DNA of 64,000 bases, taken from assembly GCA_963838035.1 (NCBI GenBank), contig CAWIPM010000007.1, forward strand, positions 62,001-126,000. The letters are read 5' to 3'. The DNA is from CAVVNN01 sp963838035 (lineage in GTDB: Bacteria; Actinomycetota; Thermoleophilia; Solirubrobacterales; 70-9). Position 1 is the first letter of the stretch; each line of letters opens with the position of its first letter. This document shows positions 48,698-61,967 of the stretch, piece by piece. The notes below the pieces were generated by a model. The model was not told where the DNA came from, did not search any database, and saw only the letters and a list, made by a program, of their open reading frames with translations. A program made the position numbers and the translations under genes.

Positions 48698-49107
48698 CCC
48701 CGAGCGATATGCAGGAACGCTTCCGCCCGGTCGCGGTCCTTCAGCGCCCGCGCCCGTTTGCCGCTGCCCGCCTCGCTGTCGCCGAGGCGCTGCTCGGCGT
48801 CGGCAAGCTGCTCCCTCAGCGCGGCGGCGTCGAGCTGCTCGGGGTCGATCGCCTCCTCGAGCAGCAGCCGGGCGCGGTTGCCGAAGACCTGCATCCAACC
48901 GTGCGCCTGCGCGTAGCGCACCGTCTCGGCGTCGGTTACGTGAAGGCGCAGCTCTGCCGGGCGCAGCGCGGCCAGCAGCGGCGCGTGGTTGGCGAGGATG
49001 CCGACCTCGCCGACCGCGGTCCGGGTCGAGACCTGCCGCACTTCGCCGCTGAAGACCTGACCCTCGGGGGTGAGGACCTCAACGTCGAGTTTGTGCTCGG
49101 CGGCCAA
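48694..49107 (-). CDS. atpC: ATP synthase F1 subunit epsilon
   Basis: 137 residues. Beta-sandwich VEVLTPEGQVFSGEVRQVSTRT..GEVGILANHAPLLAAL and a C-terminal helical hairpin. Last gene of the ATP synthase operon, 10 bases after atpD. Confidence 0.95.
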   Translation of the reverse strand: MAAEHKLDVEVLTPEGQVFSGEVRQVSTRTAVGEVGILANHAPLLAALRPAELRLHVTDAETVRYAQAHGWMQVFGNRARLLLEEAIDPEQLDAAALREQLADAEQRLGDSEAGSGKRARALKDRDRAEAFLHIARG

Positions 49108-49117
49108 CGTCGGCTCC

Positions 49118-51491
<2,374 letters not shown>

Positions 51492-51644
51492 ATCTCTGCT
51501 CTCAGCTTCCGGCGCAGGGGGTCGTCAACCGGGCACGCGCCTGCCGGGGGGTGGCATCGATTTGGGCGACAACCCCGAGCAGGCGGCGCCAGCCGCCCAC
51601 GCAGCGGGTGGTGGAGCCAAATCGGTGACAGGACCCGCCGGCCC
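51492..51644. other. Gap inside the ATP synthase operon (atpA-atpG)
   Basis: 153 bases between atpA stop and atpG start, unusually long for this operon, with GC-rich inverted segments but no clear hairpin. No gene seen. It could hold a stability or attenuation element affecting the downstream gamma, beta and epsilon genes. Confidence 0.3.
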
Positions 51645-53276
<1,632 letters not shown>

Positions 53277-53295
53277 TGGTGCTCTCTATGCCTCC

Positions 53296-53829
53296 TTACG
53301 CCGCTCGGGCGACGCTCTTTCGAAGTTTCTCCAAGCGAGCGCGGATGCTCGCGTCGAGGACCATGTTTCCGACCTGCAGGACGACGCCGCCGAGGATGCC
53401 CTCGTCGACCCGGCTCGCCAGCTCGACCTCCTGGCCGGTCTGACGCCCGATCTCCTCGCCGATCTTCGCGACCACCGCGGGGTCCAGCTCCACCGCGCTG
53501 GTGACGGTCACGTCGATCCGCCTGTTCTCGTGCTTCCACATCTCCTCGAGCCGGCGGCTGATGCGGAAGATCTCCGACATCCGGTGCTTCTCGATCAGCA
53601 GCTCGAGGAAGTTGAGGAGCTCGGGGTCGGCGCCGCTGACCGCGCGCTTCAGGCCCTCGGCCTTCTCGGTCGAGGAGAAGTGGGGGCTGAAGAAGAAGAC
53701 CTGCAGCTCGCGGGCGGAGCCGAGCGCGTCGGCGAACTGGGCCAGCTCCTCGCGGACCGCGTCGAGCTTGCCCTTCTCCCGGGCGACGTCGAAGAGCGCC
53801 TCCGCGTATACGTGAGCTGCGTCCGGCAC
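53296..53829 (-). CDS. atpH: ATP synthase F1 subunit delta
   Basis: 177 residues. N-terminal helical bundle (AHVYAEALFDVAREKGKLDAV) and C-terminal ELDPAVVAKIGEEIGRQTG..VELASRVDEGILGGVVLQVGNMVLDASI, the OSCP/delta signature. Connects F1 to the peripheral stalk. Confidence 0.95.
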   Translation of the reverse strand: MPDAAHVYAEALFDVAREKGKLDAVREELAQFADALGSARELQVFFFSPHFSSTEKAEGLKRAVSGADPELLNFLELLIEKHRMSEIFRISRRLEEMWKHENRRIDVTVTSAVELDPAVVAKIGEEIGRQTGQEVELASRVDEGILGGVVLQVGNMVLDASIRARLEKLRKSVARAA

Positions 53830-53832
53830 GGG

Positions 53833-54402
53833 CTAGTTCTCCGACCCCGAGAGGCTCGTGAAGTCGACCTCGCTCAGGGCCTCCTCGACCAGCCGGCGCT
53901 GGTCGTCGGCGGTGAGCGCCTTGCGCGTCACCTTCTCGGTGGCGAGCACGGTGAGGTCGGCGACCTCCTTGCGGATCTGCTCCAGCGAGCGCCGCGTCTC
54001 GGCCTCGATGTCGCGCTTAGCCGCCGCGACCAGCTCCTCGCGCTTCTCCTTCCCGGCGGCGGTCGCCTCGGCCTCCGCCGTATCGGCGGCCTTGCGGGCG
54101 CGGGCCATGATGTCGTCGGCCTGCTCGCGCGCCTCGGAGAGGCGCGCCCGGTACTCCTCGAGCAGCTCGTCGGATTCGCGCCGCTGGCGCTCCGCCGCAT
54201 CGATCGACTCGCTGATCGCCTTTGCGCGCCGGTCGAGCGCCTCCTGGATTTTCGGGAAGGCGACCTTGCTCAGCACCCACATCGTGAACAGGAACAGGAC
54301 CAGCGTCCAGATCATCAGGCCGAGGCCCGGCGAGACCAGGAAGCTGCCTCCCCCCTTCTCGGCGGCGAGCGGCAAGGCTGCTATGTGCCCGAGCAACGCC
54401 AT
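53833..54402 (-). CDS. atpF: ATP synthase F0 subunit b
   Basis: 189 residues: one N-terminal transmembrane helix (LMIWTLVLFLFTMWVLSKVA) and a long charged coiled coil (RRAKAISESIDAAERQR to the end). Peripheral stalk. Three bases from atpH. Confidence 0.95.
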   Translation of the reverse strand: MALLGHIAALPLAAEKGGGSFLVSPGLGLMIWTLVLFLFTMWVLSKVAFPKIQEALDRRAKAISESIDAAERQRRESDELLEEYRARLSEAREQADDIMARARKAADTAEAEATAAGKEKREELVAAAKRDIEAETRRSLEQIRKEVADLTVLATEKVTRKALTADDQRRLVEEALSEVDFTSLSGSEN

Positions 54403-54406
54403 CGGC

Positions 54407-54673
54407 CTAGAGGAAGAAGGCGATCAGGCCGAAGATGAACGTGTAGAAGGCGACGGCCTCGGTAAGCGCGAAGCCGAGCCAGCGGATGCTCTGCAGCTCG
54501 TCTTTCATCTCGGGCTGGCGGGCGACGGACTCGATCTCCTTACCGAAGATGAAGCCGATGCCGATGCCGGCGCCGATCGAGCCGAGGCCGGCGCCGACGC
54601 CGAGCGCGATCGCCTTGCCGGCCTTTTCCACGCCTTCGTCGGAGATGGCGGCGACGACAGGGGACAGATCCAT
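54407..54673 (-). CDS. atpE: ATP synthase F0 subunit c
   Basis: 88 residues from ATG 54673. Hairpin of two helices: AIALGVGAGLGSIGAGIGIG, then the polar RQPEMKDELQS loop, then FALTEAVAFYTFIFGLIAFF with the proton-binding Glu in ALTEAVAFY. No Na-site pattern is obvious, so H+ is assumed. Confidence 0.96.
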   Translation of the reverse strand: MDLSPVVAAISDEGVEKAGKAIALGVGAGLGSIGAGIGIGFIFGKEIESVARQPEMKDELQSIRWLGFALTEAVAFYTFIFGLIAFFL

Positions 54674-54690
54674 TGAACGGGGCTCCTTTT

Positions 54691-55599
54691 CTAGTGGCTG
54701 GCGGAGGTTGCTCCGCCGAGGTAGATGGCGGTGAGGGTCGAGAAGATAAACGCCTGCAGCGTCGCGATAAGCCCGACCTCCAGCACGAAGAAGAAGAAGG
54801 CGAGCGGGAAGGTGAGGGCGCCGAGCGCCGCGATGCCGAGCAGTACGGCGAGCCCGCCGCCCATGAAGAGCAGCAGCAGGTGGCCGGCGAGGATGTTGGC
54901 GAAGAGACGCACTGAAAGCGAGATCAGGCGGGCGAAGTGGGAGATCGCCTCGATCACGAAGATGAACGCCTTGCCGATCGGGTTCATCTCCTCCAGCCCA
55001 GGGGGGAGCCAGCTTCGCAGGTAGGCGATGAAGCCCTTGGCCCGGATCCCTTCGAAGTGGTAGGAGAGCCAGACGACCAGGGTCAGCACCAGGGGGATCG
55101 AGAGGTTCGCCGTCGCCGCATAGATCGCGAAAGCCGGAACCTGCAGGCCGAAGACCGTGATCTCGTGCTCGGTGTTGGTCGGCAGAGGCAGGAAGCCGAG
55201 CATGTTCGAGAACCAGATCCAGAAGAAGAGGGCGGCGAGGAAGGGGAACCAGCGGGCTGCCATCGGGGCGTCGAGGTTGCCGCCCGTGATGTTGTTCTTG
55301 GTCAGGTCGTAGGCGACCTCGATCGCCGTCTGCACCCGGTTCGGCTTCTGGTGCATGCGGCGTGAGATCCAGACCATCGTGATCATCGTCAGGGCGCTGG
55401 CCAGGACCAGGTAGAGAACCGCCTTGTTGATGCTGAGGTCGACGCCCGCGAGATGGATCGAAACCCACGGTTCGAGCTTGAACTCGTTCTGCGGTTGGAA
55501 GGATTCGTTCTTGCCGGCGTTGCCGAAGATCAGCAGCATCAGGATCGCGATCGCGAAATAGGCGCCGATCCCGATCAGGACTTTGGACCGCGTCTTCAC
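54691..55599 (-). CDS. atpB: ATP synthase F0 subunit a
   Basis: 302 residues with several transmembrane helices. Essential Arg in LSVRLFANILAGHLLLLF, proton-path residues in NPIGKAFIFVIEAISHFARL and FVLEVGLIATLQAFIFSTL. It overlaps atpI by four bases. Confidence 0.96.
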   Translation of the reverse strand: MKTRSKVLIGIGAYFAIAILMLLIFGNAGKNESFQPQNEFKLEPWVSIHLAGVDLSINKAVLYLVLASALTMITMVWISRRMHQKPNRVQTAIEVAYDLTKNNITGGNLDAPMAARWFPFLAALFFWIWFSNMLGFLPLPTNTEHEITVFGLQVPAFAIYAATANLSIPLVLTLVVWLSYHFEGIRAKGFIAYLRSWLPPGLEEMNPIGKAFIFVIEAISHFARLISLSVRLFANILAGHLLLLFMGGGLAVLLGIAALGALTFPLAFFFFVLEVGLIATLQAFIFSTLTAIYLGGATSASH

Positions 55600-55970
55600 G
55601 AGATCCCCTGCCCTTCGGGCTCGAACAGGTGGGCAAGCCCCTGCGCGGCGAAGGAGATCGTGAACAGCGCGAGGACGAGGAATGCGGCGGCGAGCCCTGC
55701 CTGCCGTTCGGCCAAGCCGACGAGCAGCACGGCCGTCGCCATCAACCAGACTCGGCCGAGGGTCGTCGCGGCGACGATCCCCATCGCTTTTTGGCGATTT
55801 CCGGACGAGAGCTCGCGCTGGGCGCGCCGTGCCGCGATCGTCTGGATGCCACGCTGGGCAAGCCAGGCGGCCGCACCCACGGCGTAGCCGAGCATGGGGA
55901 GACCGCCGAGCAGGAAGACTGCGAGCGCGGCGGCCAGCGCAATGAGGTCGACGTACTTGGGAGGAGACAT
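55596..55970 (-). CDS. AtpI-like small membrane protein at the head of the ATP synthase operon
   Basis: 124 residues with four probable helices (LIALAAALAVFLLGGLPMLG; LGYAVGAAAWLAQRG; LGRVWLMATAVLLVGLAE; AAFLVLALFTISFAAQGLA). The position and layout are those of AtpI, a helper for c-ring assembly, though sequence identity is weak. Overlaps atpB. Confidence 0.7.
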   Translation of the reverse strand: MSPPKYVDLIALAAALAVFLLGGLPMLGYAVGAAAWLAQRGIQTIAARRAQRELSSGNRQKAMGIVAATTLGRVWLMATAVLLVGLAERQAGLAAAFLVLALFTISFAAQGLAHLFEPEGQGIS

Positions 55971-55973
55971 AAA

Positions 55974-56003
55974 ATCCGCCCTGCTCGGGCCGAGCGGGCG
56001 GAT
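55974..56003 (-). promoter_or_regulatory. Hairpin covering the atpI ribosome site
   Basis: atccgccc (55974-55981) plus gctcgg (55983-55988) pair with ccgagc (55990-55995) and gggcggat (55996-56003), with one bulged T at 55982 and G 55989 at the tip. On the minus strand the GGGCGG lying just before the ATG at 55970 is inside the stem, so translation of the operon head could be limited by folding. Confidence 0.45.
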
Positions 56004-56008
56004 GGGCG

Positions 56009-56014
56009 ACTATA
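56009..56014 (-). promoter_or_regulatory. Candidate -10 box of the ATP synthase operon
   Basis: TATAGT lies 38 bases upstream of the atpI ATG, in the short gap after the WecA-like gene. No good -35 is seen at 16-18 bases. A transcript starting about 7 bases downstream would begin with the hairpin at 56003-55974. Confidence 0.4.
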
Positions 56015-56065
56015 TCCGAACGACCCCCGGAACCGCGTTGCAGAGCCAGTTCGTGAGCCTTGCCA

Positions 56066-57193
56066 CTACCTCCCCGCCCGATCGAGCTGGTCCAGCTCGA
56101 TCGCCTCGAACTCGCCGGTCTCGGGATTGATCCGCCCCCGTCTCAGCTTGAGGATCTCGAGCACGTAGATGAGGTAGACGCTGGAGGCGACCGCGGCCAG
56201 CCCGAAGGCGACCATCACCGCGGTCCAGAGGGTGTTGAAGTGGCCGTGGTTGTCGCTGTAGGGAACAAAGCGAAGGGCGAGGGCGAGGGCGGCCAGGACC
56301 AGGGTCCAGCCGTAGAGATAGGCCAGCGTGCGGCGCTGAGAGAAGCCGATGTTGGCCATCCGGTGGTGGAAATGCCAGCTGTCCGCCTGGTAGATCGGCT
56401 GCCGGTATTTGAGCCGCTTCGCGACCACGAAGCCGGAGTCGAGGATCGGGACGGCGAGCACGACCAGGGGAAAGACCAGGGCGACGACAGCGTTCGTCTT
56501 CAGCGCGCCCTGCACCGAGGCAGTCGCCAGGAGGTAGCCGAGCAGGTTGGAGCCGGTGTCCCCCATGAAGCTGGACGCGGGAGGGAAGCCATGGCGGAGG
56601 AAGCCGAGGGCGCCGCCGGCCGTGAGAGCCGCCAACACCCCGGCCGCGTTTCTTTCCAGAGACAGCGCGATCGCGGCGAGGGCGATCGCGGCGATCGTGC
56701 AGACCCCGGCGGCGAGCCCGTCGACGCCGTCGATGAAGTTGATCACGTTGACCACGAAGACGATCCCGAGCACGGTCAGCGGATAGGCGAGCCAGCCAAG
56801 GCCGAAGCCCCCCAGGAAGGGGAGGGTGAGGTTGTCGACACGCACCCCGGCGAGGACCGGGATCGTCGCCGCGCCGAGTTGGCCGAGCAGCTTCGGCAGC
56901 GCCGAGAGGCCGCGCACATCGTCCACCACCCCCACGGCGGCAATTGCTGCCGCACCGAGCAAGATCGAACGGCTCTCCCCGTCGGACGGCAGCCAGAGCC
57001 AGCCGGCGACCTCGATCCCGGCGAAGATCGCCAGGCCCGAGAGGCGCGGCATCGGCCTGTCGTGCAGCCCCCGCTCCTTCGGTTGGTCGATCGCGTCGAT
57101 CCGGTACGCCAGCCGCTCGGCGTACGGAACCAGCAGCCAGGCGATCGCGGCGGCTACGAGGAAGGCGAGGACGGCATCGGTTGTCGCGGCCAT
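56066..57193 (-). CDS. MraY/WecA-type polyprenyl-phosphate glycosyl-1-phosphate transferase
   Basis: About 375 residues from ATG 57193, with around ten transmembrane helices. Signatures: PKERGLHDRPMPRLSGLAIF, GVVDDVRGLSALPKLLGQL, VNVINFIDGVDGLAAGV, GFPPASSFMGDTGSNLLG and the His motif in SWHFHHRMANIGFSQRR. Transfers a sugar-1-phosphate from a UDP-sugar to undecaprenyl phosphate, starting a wall glycopolymer such as arabinogalactan-like or teichoic-type chains. MraY itself is less likely because no division-wall cluster surrounds it. Confidence 0.9.
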   Translation of the reverse strand: MAATTDAVLAFLVAAAIAWLLVPYAERLAYRIDAIDQPKERGLHDRPMPRLSGLAIFAGIEVAGWLWLPSDGESRSILLGAAAIAAVGVVDDVRGLSALPKLLGQLGAATIPVLAGVRVDNLTLPFLGGFGLGWLAYPLTVLGIVFVVNVINFIDGVDGLAAGVCTIAAIALAAIALSLERNAAGVLAALTAGGALGFLRHGFPPASSFMGDTGSNLLGYLLATASVQGALKTNAVVALVFPLVVLAVPILDSGFVVAKRLKYRQPIYQADSWHFHHRMANIGFSQRRTLAYLYGWTLVLAALALALRFVPYSDNHGHFNTLWTAVMVAFGLAAVASSVYLIYVLEILKLRRGRINPETGEFEAIELDQLDRAGR

Positions 57194-57230
57194 TTCGCGG
57201 TGCCCGTTAATGAGTGCGGGCGCGCCCAGG

Positions 57231-58250
57231 CTACTCGACGGTTTCGACGGCCCCAAGCGCCCCCTCGACCAGGACGGTCGGATCGCGCGGGTGCAGCACG
57301 CCGATCGGGGACTCGCGCTTGCGCAGCGGCAGCTCCGCGGGGTCGGCAAGAACCCGGAGGCGCCCCGCGGCGATCAGCGCCTCGTCGACCCCTCCCATCC
57401 GGCCGCTGAAGGTGGTGAAGACCGGCGTGCCGAGGGCCACCGCCTCGCGGTTCATCGTCCCCCCCGCGCTGACCACGAGGTCGGCGAAGGCGATCAGGCT
57501 CTGGGCGTCGATCGCCTGCTTCGGCACGATCAGGTTGGCGGCGCCCATCGCTCTCACCACGGCGCCCTGCTCCTCGGTGCGAGGGATCACCACCGCCTGC
57601 GCCTCGGGAGCTTCGGCGAGGCGGCGGATCGTCGCGCCGTAGAGGTCGTTGCGGGCGTGGTACTCGGAGGTCTCGGGCGGGGGGCGGACGACGACCAGCA
57701 CCCTCTCGCGATCCAGCCCAAGCTCGTCGAGCACCTCGGGGTCGGGCTCGAACCCGGCCAGGTAGTAATCCTCCTTCAGACCCGGGAAGCGGACCAGCTT
57801 GCGCTCCCTGGCGCCGATCCGGCGCAGCCGATCGAGCGGAATCGAGTCGGGGACCAGGATCCGCCGCGCCAACCGGAAGCTGATTGCGCGCTGAAGCCCG
57901 GCGAACTCGTAGTCCTGCATCTGGGCCGAGGGGATGCGGAAGGCAGAGGAGACGAGCGCGAGGTCGACGGAGCCGTGCGCAAGCGCCAGGTCGGGACGCC
58001 GCCCCCAGACCAGCCGCGCCAGCCGCGACGAGCGCCCGGCCAGGGCCCAGCCCTTGCCCAGCGCCGAGGCGCCGCCGTGACCGCCCACCGTGATGTAGGG
58101 GATTCCCAGCCGCTCGAGGATCCCAAGCGTCTGCCCGTACTCCCTTGCAGTGACGAAGACCTCGTCCCCGCGCGCCTCCAACCTCTCGATAACCGGACGC
58201 AGCACCAGCGGGTGCGCGGCGGCCGTGCAATCGACCCATACTCTCATCGG
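57231..58250 (-). CDS. DUF354 family protein (GT-B glycosyltransferase/epimerase-like fold)
   Basis: About 339 residues from ATG 58250 (RVWVDCTAAAHPLVLRPVIE), just before the first beta strand of the fold. Family motifs: FVTAREYGQTLGILERLGI, AHGSVDLALVSSAFRIPSAQ, DYEFAGLQ, RFPGLKEDYYLAGFEPDP, VVRPPPETSEYHARND and DLVVSAGGTMNREAVALGTP, which recall UDP-GlcNAc 2-epimerase and MurG-like folds. 37 bases before the WecA-like gene, so probably in the same glycan pathway. No enzyme activity is established for the family as far as I know. Confidence 0.8.
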   Translation of the reverse strand, partial: PMRVWVDCTAAAHPLVLRPVIERLEARGDEVFVTAREYGQTLGILERLGIPYITVGGHGGASALGKGWALAGRSSRLARLVWGRRPDLALAHGSVDLALVSSAFRIPSAQMQDYEFAGLQRAISFRLARRILVPDSIPLDRLRRIGARERKLVRFPGLKEDYYLAGFEPDPEVLDELGLDRERVLVVVRPPPETSEYHARNDLYGATIRRLAEAPEAQAVVIPRTEEQGAVVRAMGAANLIVPKQAIDAQSLIAFADLVVSAGGTMNREAVALGTPVFTTFSGRMGGVDEALIAAGRLRVLADPAELPLRKRESPIGVLHPRDPTVLVEGALGAVETVE

Positions 58251-58404
58251 GGGCCCGTCGCCCGCAGCGGTAGGCGCGGCGGGTCCTGTCGCATAAACGG
58301 CCACCTCCTCCGCTTCGCGTCCGGGGGCGGCCGCAACGCGCCATATCGGCGCCGCTCGCAAAGAATCAGATCGTGATGCTCGCTAATTTGGCATCCCGAA
58401 TCGG

Positions 58405-59688
58405 CTAGACCGTGGCCGGGGTTGAAAGCTGGGGATACAGGGGGTAGCGGTCCATGAGGGACCGGCTGCGCTCGACAAGCGCGTCCTTCTCCGAGTCGAA
58501 ATCACCCGATAGAGCGGCGGCGATTACGGCGGCGATCTCGCGCATGTCGTCTTCGACGAGGCCGCGGGTTGTCAGCGCCGGGGTGCCGATCCGCAGGCCC
58601 GAGGGGTTCATCGGGGGGCGCTCGTCGAAGGGGATCGAGTTGCGGTTGACCGTGATCCCGACCTCCTCGAGGCGGTCCTCGGCGGTCTGGCCGTCGAGGC
58701 CGGTCGGAGTCAGGTCGACGAGGACGAGGTGAACGTCGGTCCCGCCGGTGAGCACCGGGATGCCGCCGCTCTGCAGGCCCTGAGCCAACGCCTGCGCGTT
58801 GGCGATCGTCTGGCGCTGGCGGGAGCGGAACTGCTCGCTAGCGGCGATCTTCAAGGCCACCGCCTTGGCGGCGATCGTGTGCATCAGCGGGCCTCCCTGC
58901 TGGCCCGGGAAGATCGCTTTGTCGACCGCTTTGGCGTGCTCGGAGCGGCAGAGGATCATGCCGCTGCGCGGGCCGCAGAGCGTCTTGTGGATCGTCGTCG
59001 TCACCACATCGGCATGCGGTACCGGGTTGGGGTGCTCGCCGGCGGCGACGAGGCCGGCGAAGTGAGCCATGTCGACCATCAGCTTGGCCCCCACCGAGTC
59101 GGCGATCGCGCGGAATGCCGCGAAGTCGAGCTGGCGCGGATAGGCGGACCAGCCGGCGACGATCAGCTTCGGCCGATGCTCGGCAGCAAGCCGCTCGACC
59201 TCATCCATGTCGACCCGCAGGTCGTCGCGGCGGACGTGGTAGGCGACCGGGCGGTAGAGCTTGCCGGAGACGTTCAGCTTCATCCCGTGGCTGAGGTGCC
59301 CACCGTGGTCGAGCGCCATCCCGAGAATCGTGTCGCCGGGCTCGATCAGCGCCATGTAGGCGGCGTTGTTGGCCTGGGCGCCGGCATGGGCCTGGACGTT
59401 GGCGTGCTCGGCGCCGAACAGCTGCTTGGCGCGGTCGATCGCGAGTTGCTCGGCGACGTCGACCTCCTCGCAGCCACCGTAGTAGCGGCGTCCGGGATAG
59501 CCCTCGGCGTACTTGTTGGTCAACACAGAGCCAACCGCGTCGAGCACCGCCTGCGGCACGAAGTTCTCGGAGGCGATCATCTCCAGCGTCCCCTGCTGGC
59601 GACGCAGCTCGGCCTCCAGCACGGCGGCGATCTCGGGATCGACGTCGGCCAGCGGCGCGGTTTGGAAGTTCTCAGGCAACTCGCTCAA
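58405..59688 (-). CDS. glyA: Serine hydroxymethyltransferase
   Basis: 427 residues. [76 protein letters not shown] Lys in [15 protein letters not shown], and [20 protein letters not shown]. Makes glycine and methylene-tetrahydrofolate from serine. Divergent from the lysyl-oxidase-like gene by 42 bases. Confidence 0.97.
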   Translation of the reverse strand: MSELPENFQTAPLADVDPEIAAVLEAELRRQQGTLEMIASENFVPQAVLDAVGSVLTNKYAEGYPGRRYYGGCEEVDVAEQLAIDRAKQLFGAEHANVQAHAGAQANNAAYMALIEPGDTILGMALDHGGHLSHGMKLNVSGKLYRPVAYHVRRDDLRVDMDEVERLAAEHRPKLIVAGWSAYPRQLDFAAFRAIADSVGAKLMVDMAHFAGLVAAGEHPNPVPHADVVTTTIHKTLCGPRSGMILCRSEHAKAVDKAIFPGQQGGPLMHTIAAKAVALKIAASEQFRSRQRQTIANAQALAQGLQSGGIPVLTGGTDVHLVLVDLTPTGLDGQTAEDRLEEVGITVNRNSIPFDERPPMNPSGLRIGTPALTTRGLVEDDMREIAAVIAAALSGDFDSEKDALVERSRSLMDRYPLYPQLSTPATV

Positions 59689-59730
59689 GATCAGCCGACG
59701 ATACCAACGCTTCGGGATAGCCTGACCAGG

Positions 59731-60498
59731 GTGAGATTGCGTCTCTCAGCACTCGCAGCGATCCTGGCCGCGTTTTCAGCCGGGGCCGGCGGCTCCCGCG
59801 CAGCGCAAACCGAGAATCCCTGCACCGGGCCGGGATCGGGGCACCTCCTCTGCCCCAACCTGCAGATCGGCCCGCCCGCCGATATCTACGTCGAGCGGGC
59901 GAGCGCGGGCCGGGTCCTGCTGCGGGCGACCAGCGACGTGCGCAGCCGCGGGCGCGGGCCGATGGAGCTGCGCGGCCGGCGAAACGGGTGGCACTCGATG
60001 ACGGTGCGCCAACGGATCTACCGTGCCGGGGGTGGCCATCTGGACCTTCCCACCGGCGCCCATCTTCACTTCACCGATGTCGGCTCCTACTTCGGCGGCA
60101 GCTACTGGAAGGTGCACCGCCTGGCCACCTTCGAGCTCTGGCGAGTGGATGCCCACCGCCGCCTGACGCGCAGGGTTCGGGTCGGGCCCAAGACCAACTA
60201 CTGCCTGCGCGACCTGCAGCGCACCCGGCCCGGGCGCCGCTCGCCGCAATACGCCCACTACCCCGGCTGCGATCAAGACCCCTACAGCGACCGGGTAACC
60301 CTGGGAACCTCGGTCGGCTGGTCGGACATCTACCCGTCCGACTACGACAAGCAGTGGATCAACGTCGCCGGCCTCCGGGGCTGCTTCGCCTACGTGATGA
60401 AAGTCGACCCGCAGAACCTCCTCTACGAGTCCAACGAGCGAGACAACACCTCCCGGCGCCTAGTCCGCCTTCCATATCCCGGGCATCCGGGCTGCTAG
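59731..60498 (+). CDS. Exported lysyl-oxidase-like protein with altered copper site
   Basis: 255 residues from GTG 59731, with a signal peptide ([21 protein letters not shown]). Body: [98 protein letters not shown] and [15 protein letters not shown], in the order of the lysyl oxidase domain. The canonical His-rich copper loop is reduced: one HLH remains, and the usual paired His before the K-x-x-Y/F-C motif read [13 protein letters not shown]. It may not be an active amine oxidase. Convergent with tsaC, overlapping its end by 39 bases. Confidence 0.75.
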   Translation: MRLRLSALAAILAAFSAGAGGSRAAQTENPCTGPGSGHLLCPNLQIGPPADIYVERASAGRVLLRATSDVRSRGRGPMELRGRRNGWHSMTVRQRIYRAGGGHLDLPTGAHLHFTDVGSYFGGSYWKVHRLATFELWRVDAHRRLTRRVRVGPKTNYCLRDLQRTRPGRRSPQYAHYPGCDQDPYSDRVTLGTSVGWSDIYPSDYDKQWINVAGLRGCFAYVMKVDPQNLLYESNERDNTSRRLVRLPYPGHPGC

Positions 60499-61104
60499 AT
60501 CGCCCCGCGAGAGGCCTCCCTCGCGAAGGACGGTCCACCTGCCGCGCTCGTCGAATCCGGAAAGGTCCACGACCGTGGAGGGAAGTCCCGTCAGCGTGCC
60601 GCCGTCGATCGCGAGGTCGACCGCCTCGGCGATCTCCGCGGTGACGGCCTCGAATCTGGCGGGGGGAGGCTCGCCGCTGCGATTGGCCGAGGTTTGGAAG
60701 ACGGGGCACATCGCGCCCGCCAACGGGCCTGCGACGAGGCGCACACCGAGGCGTTCGGGGTCTTCGCGGCAGGCGAGCGGGTAACGGCGCCGGGGGTTGG
60801 CAACCACCAACGTGACCGGGCCCGGGAGCAGGGCGCCGACCGCATCGCGGGTAAGCGGGCCGAAGCTCTCGACCAGCTCGCGCATCGCCAGCGGCGAGAA
60901 GTACATGACGGCCGAGGGCTTGCCGTCGTCGCGGCCCTTGATCCGATGGATGCGCTCGATCGCTGCCGCGTCGAGCGGGTCGCAGGCGAGCCCGTAGAGG
61001 CCGTCGGCCGGGAAGACCGCGACACCTGCCGAGGCGACGCAGCGCTCCAGGGCGGATCGCGCTGCGGCGGCGCCGTCCCGCTCGATCGAGACGACCTCGG
61101 TCAT
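60460..61104 (-). CDS. tsaC: L-threonylcarbamoyladenylate synthase (TsaC/Sua5 family)
   Basis: 214 residues. YrdC fold: GVAVFPADGLYGLACDPLD, IHRIKGRDDGKPSAVMYFS, LLPGPVTLVVAN, RLGVRLV, VFQTSANRSGEPPPARFE, AIDGGTLTGLPSTVVDLS and VLREGGLS. Makes threonylcarbamoyl-AMP for the t6A modification of tRNAs. Four-base overlap with prmC, the common prfA-prmC-tsaC arrangement. Confidence 0.94.
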   Translation of the reverse strand: MTEVVSIERDGAAAARSALERCVASAGVAVFPADGLYGLACDPLDAAAIERIHRIKGRDDGKPSAVMYFSPLAMRELVESFGPLTRDAVGALLPGPVTLVVANPRRRYPLACREDPERLGVRLVAGPLAGAMCPVFQTSANRSGEPPPARFEAVTAEIAEAVDLAIDGGTLTGLPSTVVDLSGFDERGRWTVLREGGLSRGDLAARMPGIWKAD

Positions 61105-61964
61105 CGTCGCCCCACCACGACGCGCTCGATCCCCGCGAGGTCCTCGCGGGTCTCGGACGACTCGAAGCCCGCGCCGTCCAGCAGCACGGCGACTTCCGCC
61201 GCCTGCCCGTCGCCGACCTCCATGGCGACCACCGGCGCGAGTGCGGTCGTCGTTTCAACCGCATAGCGGGACAGAGGGCCCCGGTTACCCAGGAGCGCCC
61301 GGATCGCGTCGAGGCCGTCGGGCCCGGCAAGCAGAGCCTCGCGCGGCTCCCACCGCGTGACCTCCGGCTGCAGCGAGGCCCAGTCGGGCTCTGCCACGTA
61401 GGGCAGGTTGGCGAGGACGAGGTCGAAGGACTCGCCCTCGGGGAGGGAGCCCTCCAGGAAGCGGACCCGGTCGGTGAGGCCGAGGCGCTCGGCATTCGCG
61501 CGGGCGACGTCCAGCGCTGCGGTGGAGGTGTCGGTGGCGGTCACCTCGCAATCGGGCAGCTCGTCGGCGATCGCCAGCGCGATCGCACCCGACCCGGTGC
61601 CGAGGTCGAGCGCCGTCCGCGGAGCAACCTCGAGGGCGATCTCGACCAGCAGCTCGGTCTCGGGCCGCGGCACCAGAACGCGCCGGTCGACCGCCAACTC
61701 GATGTTCCGAAAGCCCTTGCGACCGAGGATGTAGGCGACCGGCTCGCGCCGCAGGCGCCGCCGCACCAGCTCCCCGAACCGCCGCGCGGCCGGCGGAGCC
61801 ACCCCCGCCCAGGGGTCGGCCACCAGCCGCGCCCGCTCCATTCCCGTCGCCTCGGCGAGCAGCAGTTCGGCATCGAGCCTGGGGTCTTCGACTCCAGCCG
61901 CCCGCAGCCCGTCGACTGCCGCGGCCAGCGCCTCGCCCACGCTACCCACAGACGCTCCGGCCAC
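61101..61964 (-). CDS. prmC: Peptide chain release factor N5-glutamine methyltransferase
   Basis: 287 residues. N-terminal helical domain, YILGRKGFRNIELAVDRRVL, VPRPETELLVEIAL, SAM motif ALDLGTGSGAIALAIADEL, and the catalytic loop FDLVLANLPYVAE (Asn-Leu-Pro-Tyr instead of the common Asn-Pro-Pro-Tyr). It methylates the Gln of the GGQ motif of release factors; prfA is directly upstream, three bases away. Confidence 0.94.
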   Translation of the reverse strand: MAGASVGSVGEALAAAVDGLRAAGVEDPRLDAELLLAEATGMERARLVADPWAGVAPPAARRFGELVRRRLRREPVAYILGRKGFRNIELAVDRRVLVPRPETELLVEIALEVAPRTALDLGTGSGAIALAIADELPDCEVTATDTSTAALDVARANAERLGLTDRVRFLEGSLPEGESFDLVLANLPYVAEPDWASLQPEVTRWEPREALLAGPDGLDAIRALLGNRGPLSRYAVETTTALAPVVAMEVGDGQAAEVAVLLDGAGFESSETREDLAGIERVVVGRR

Positions 61965-61967
61965 GGC

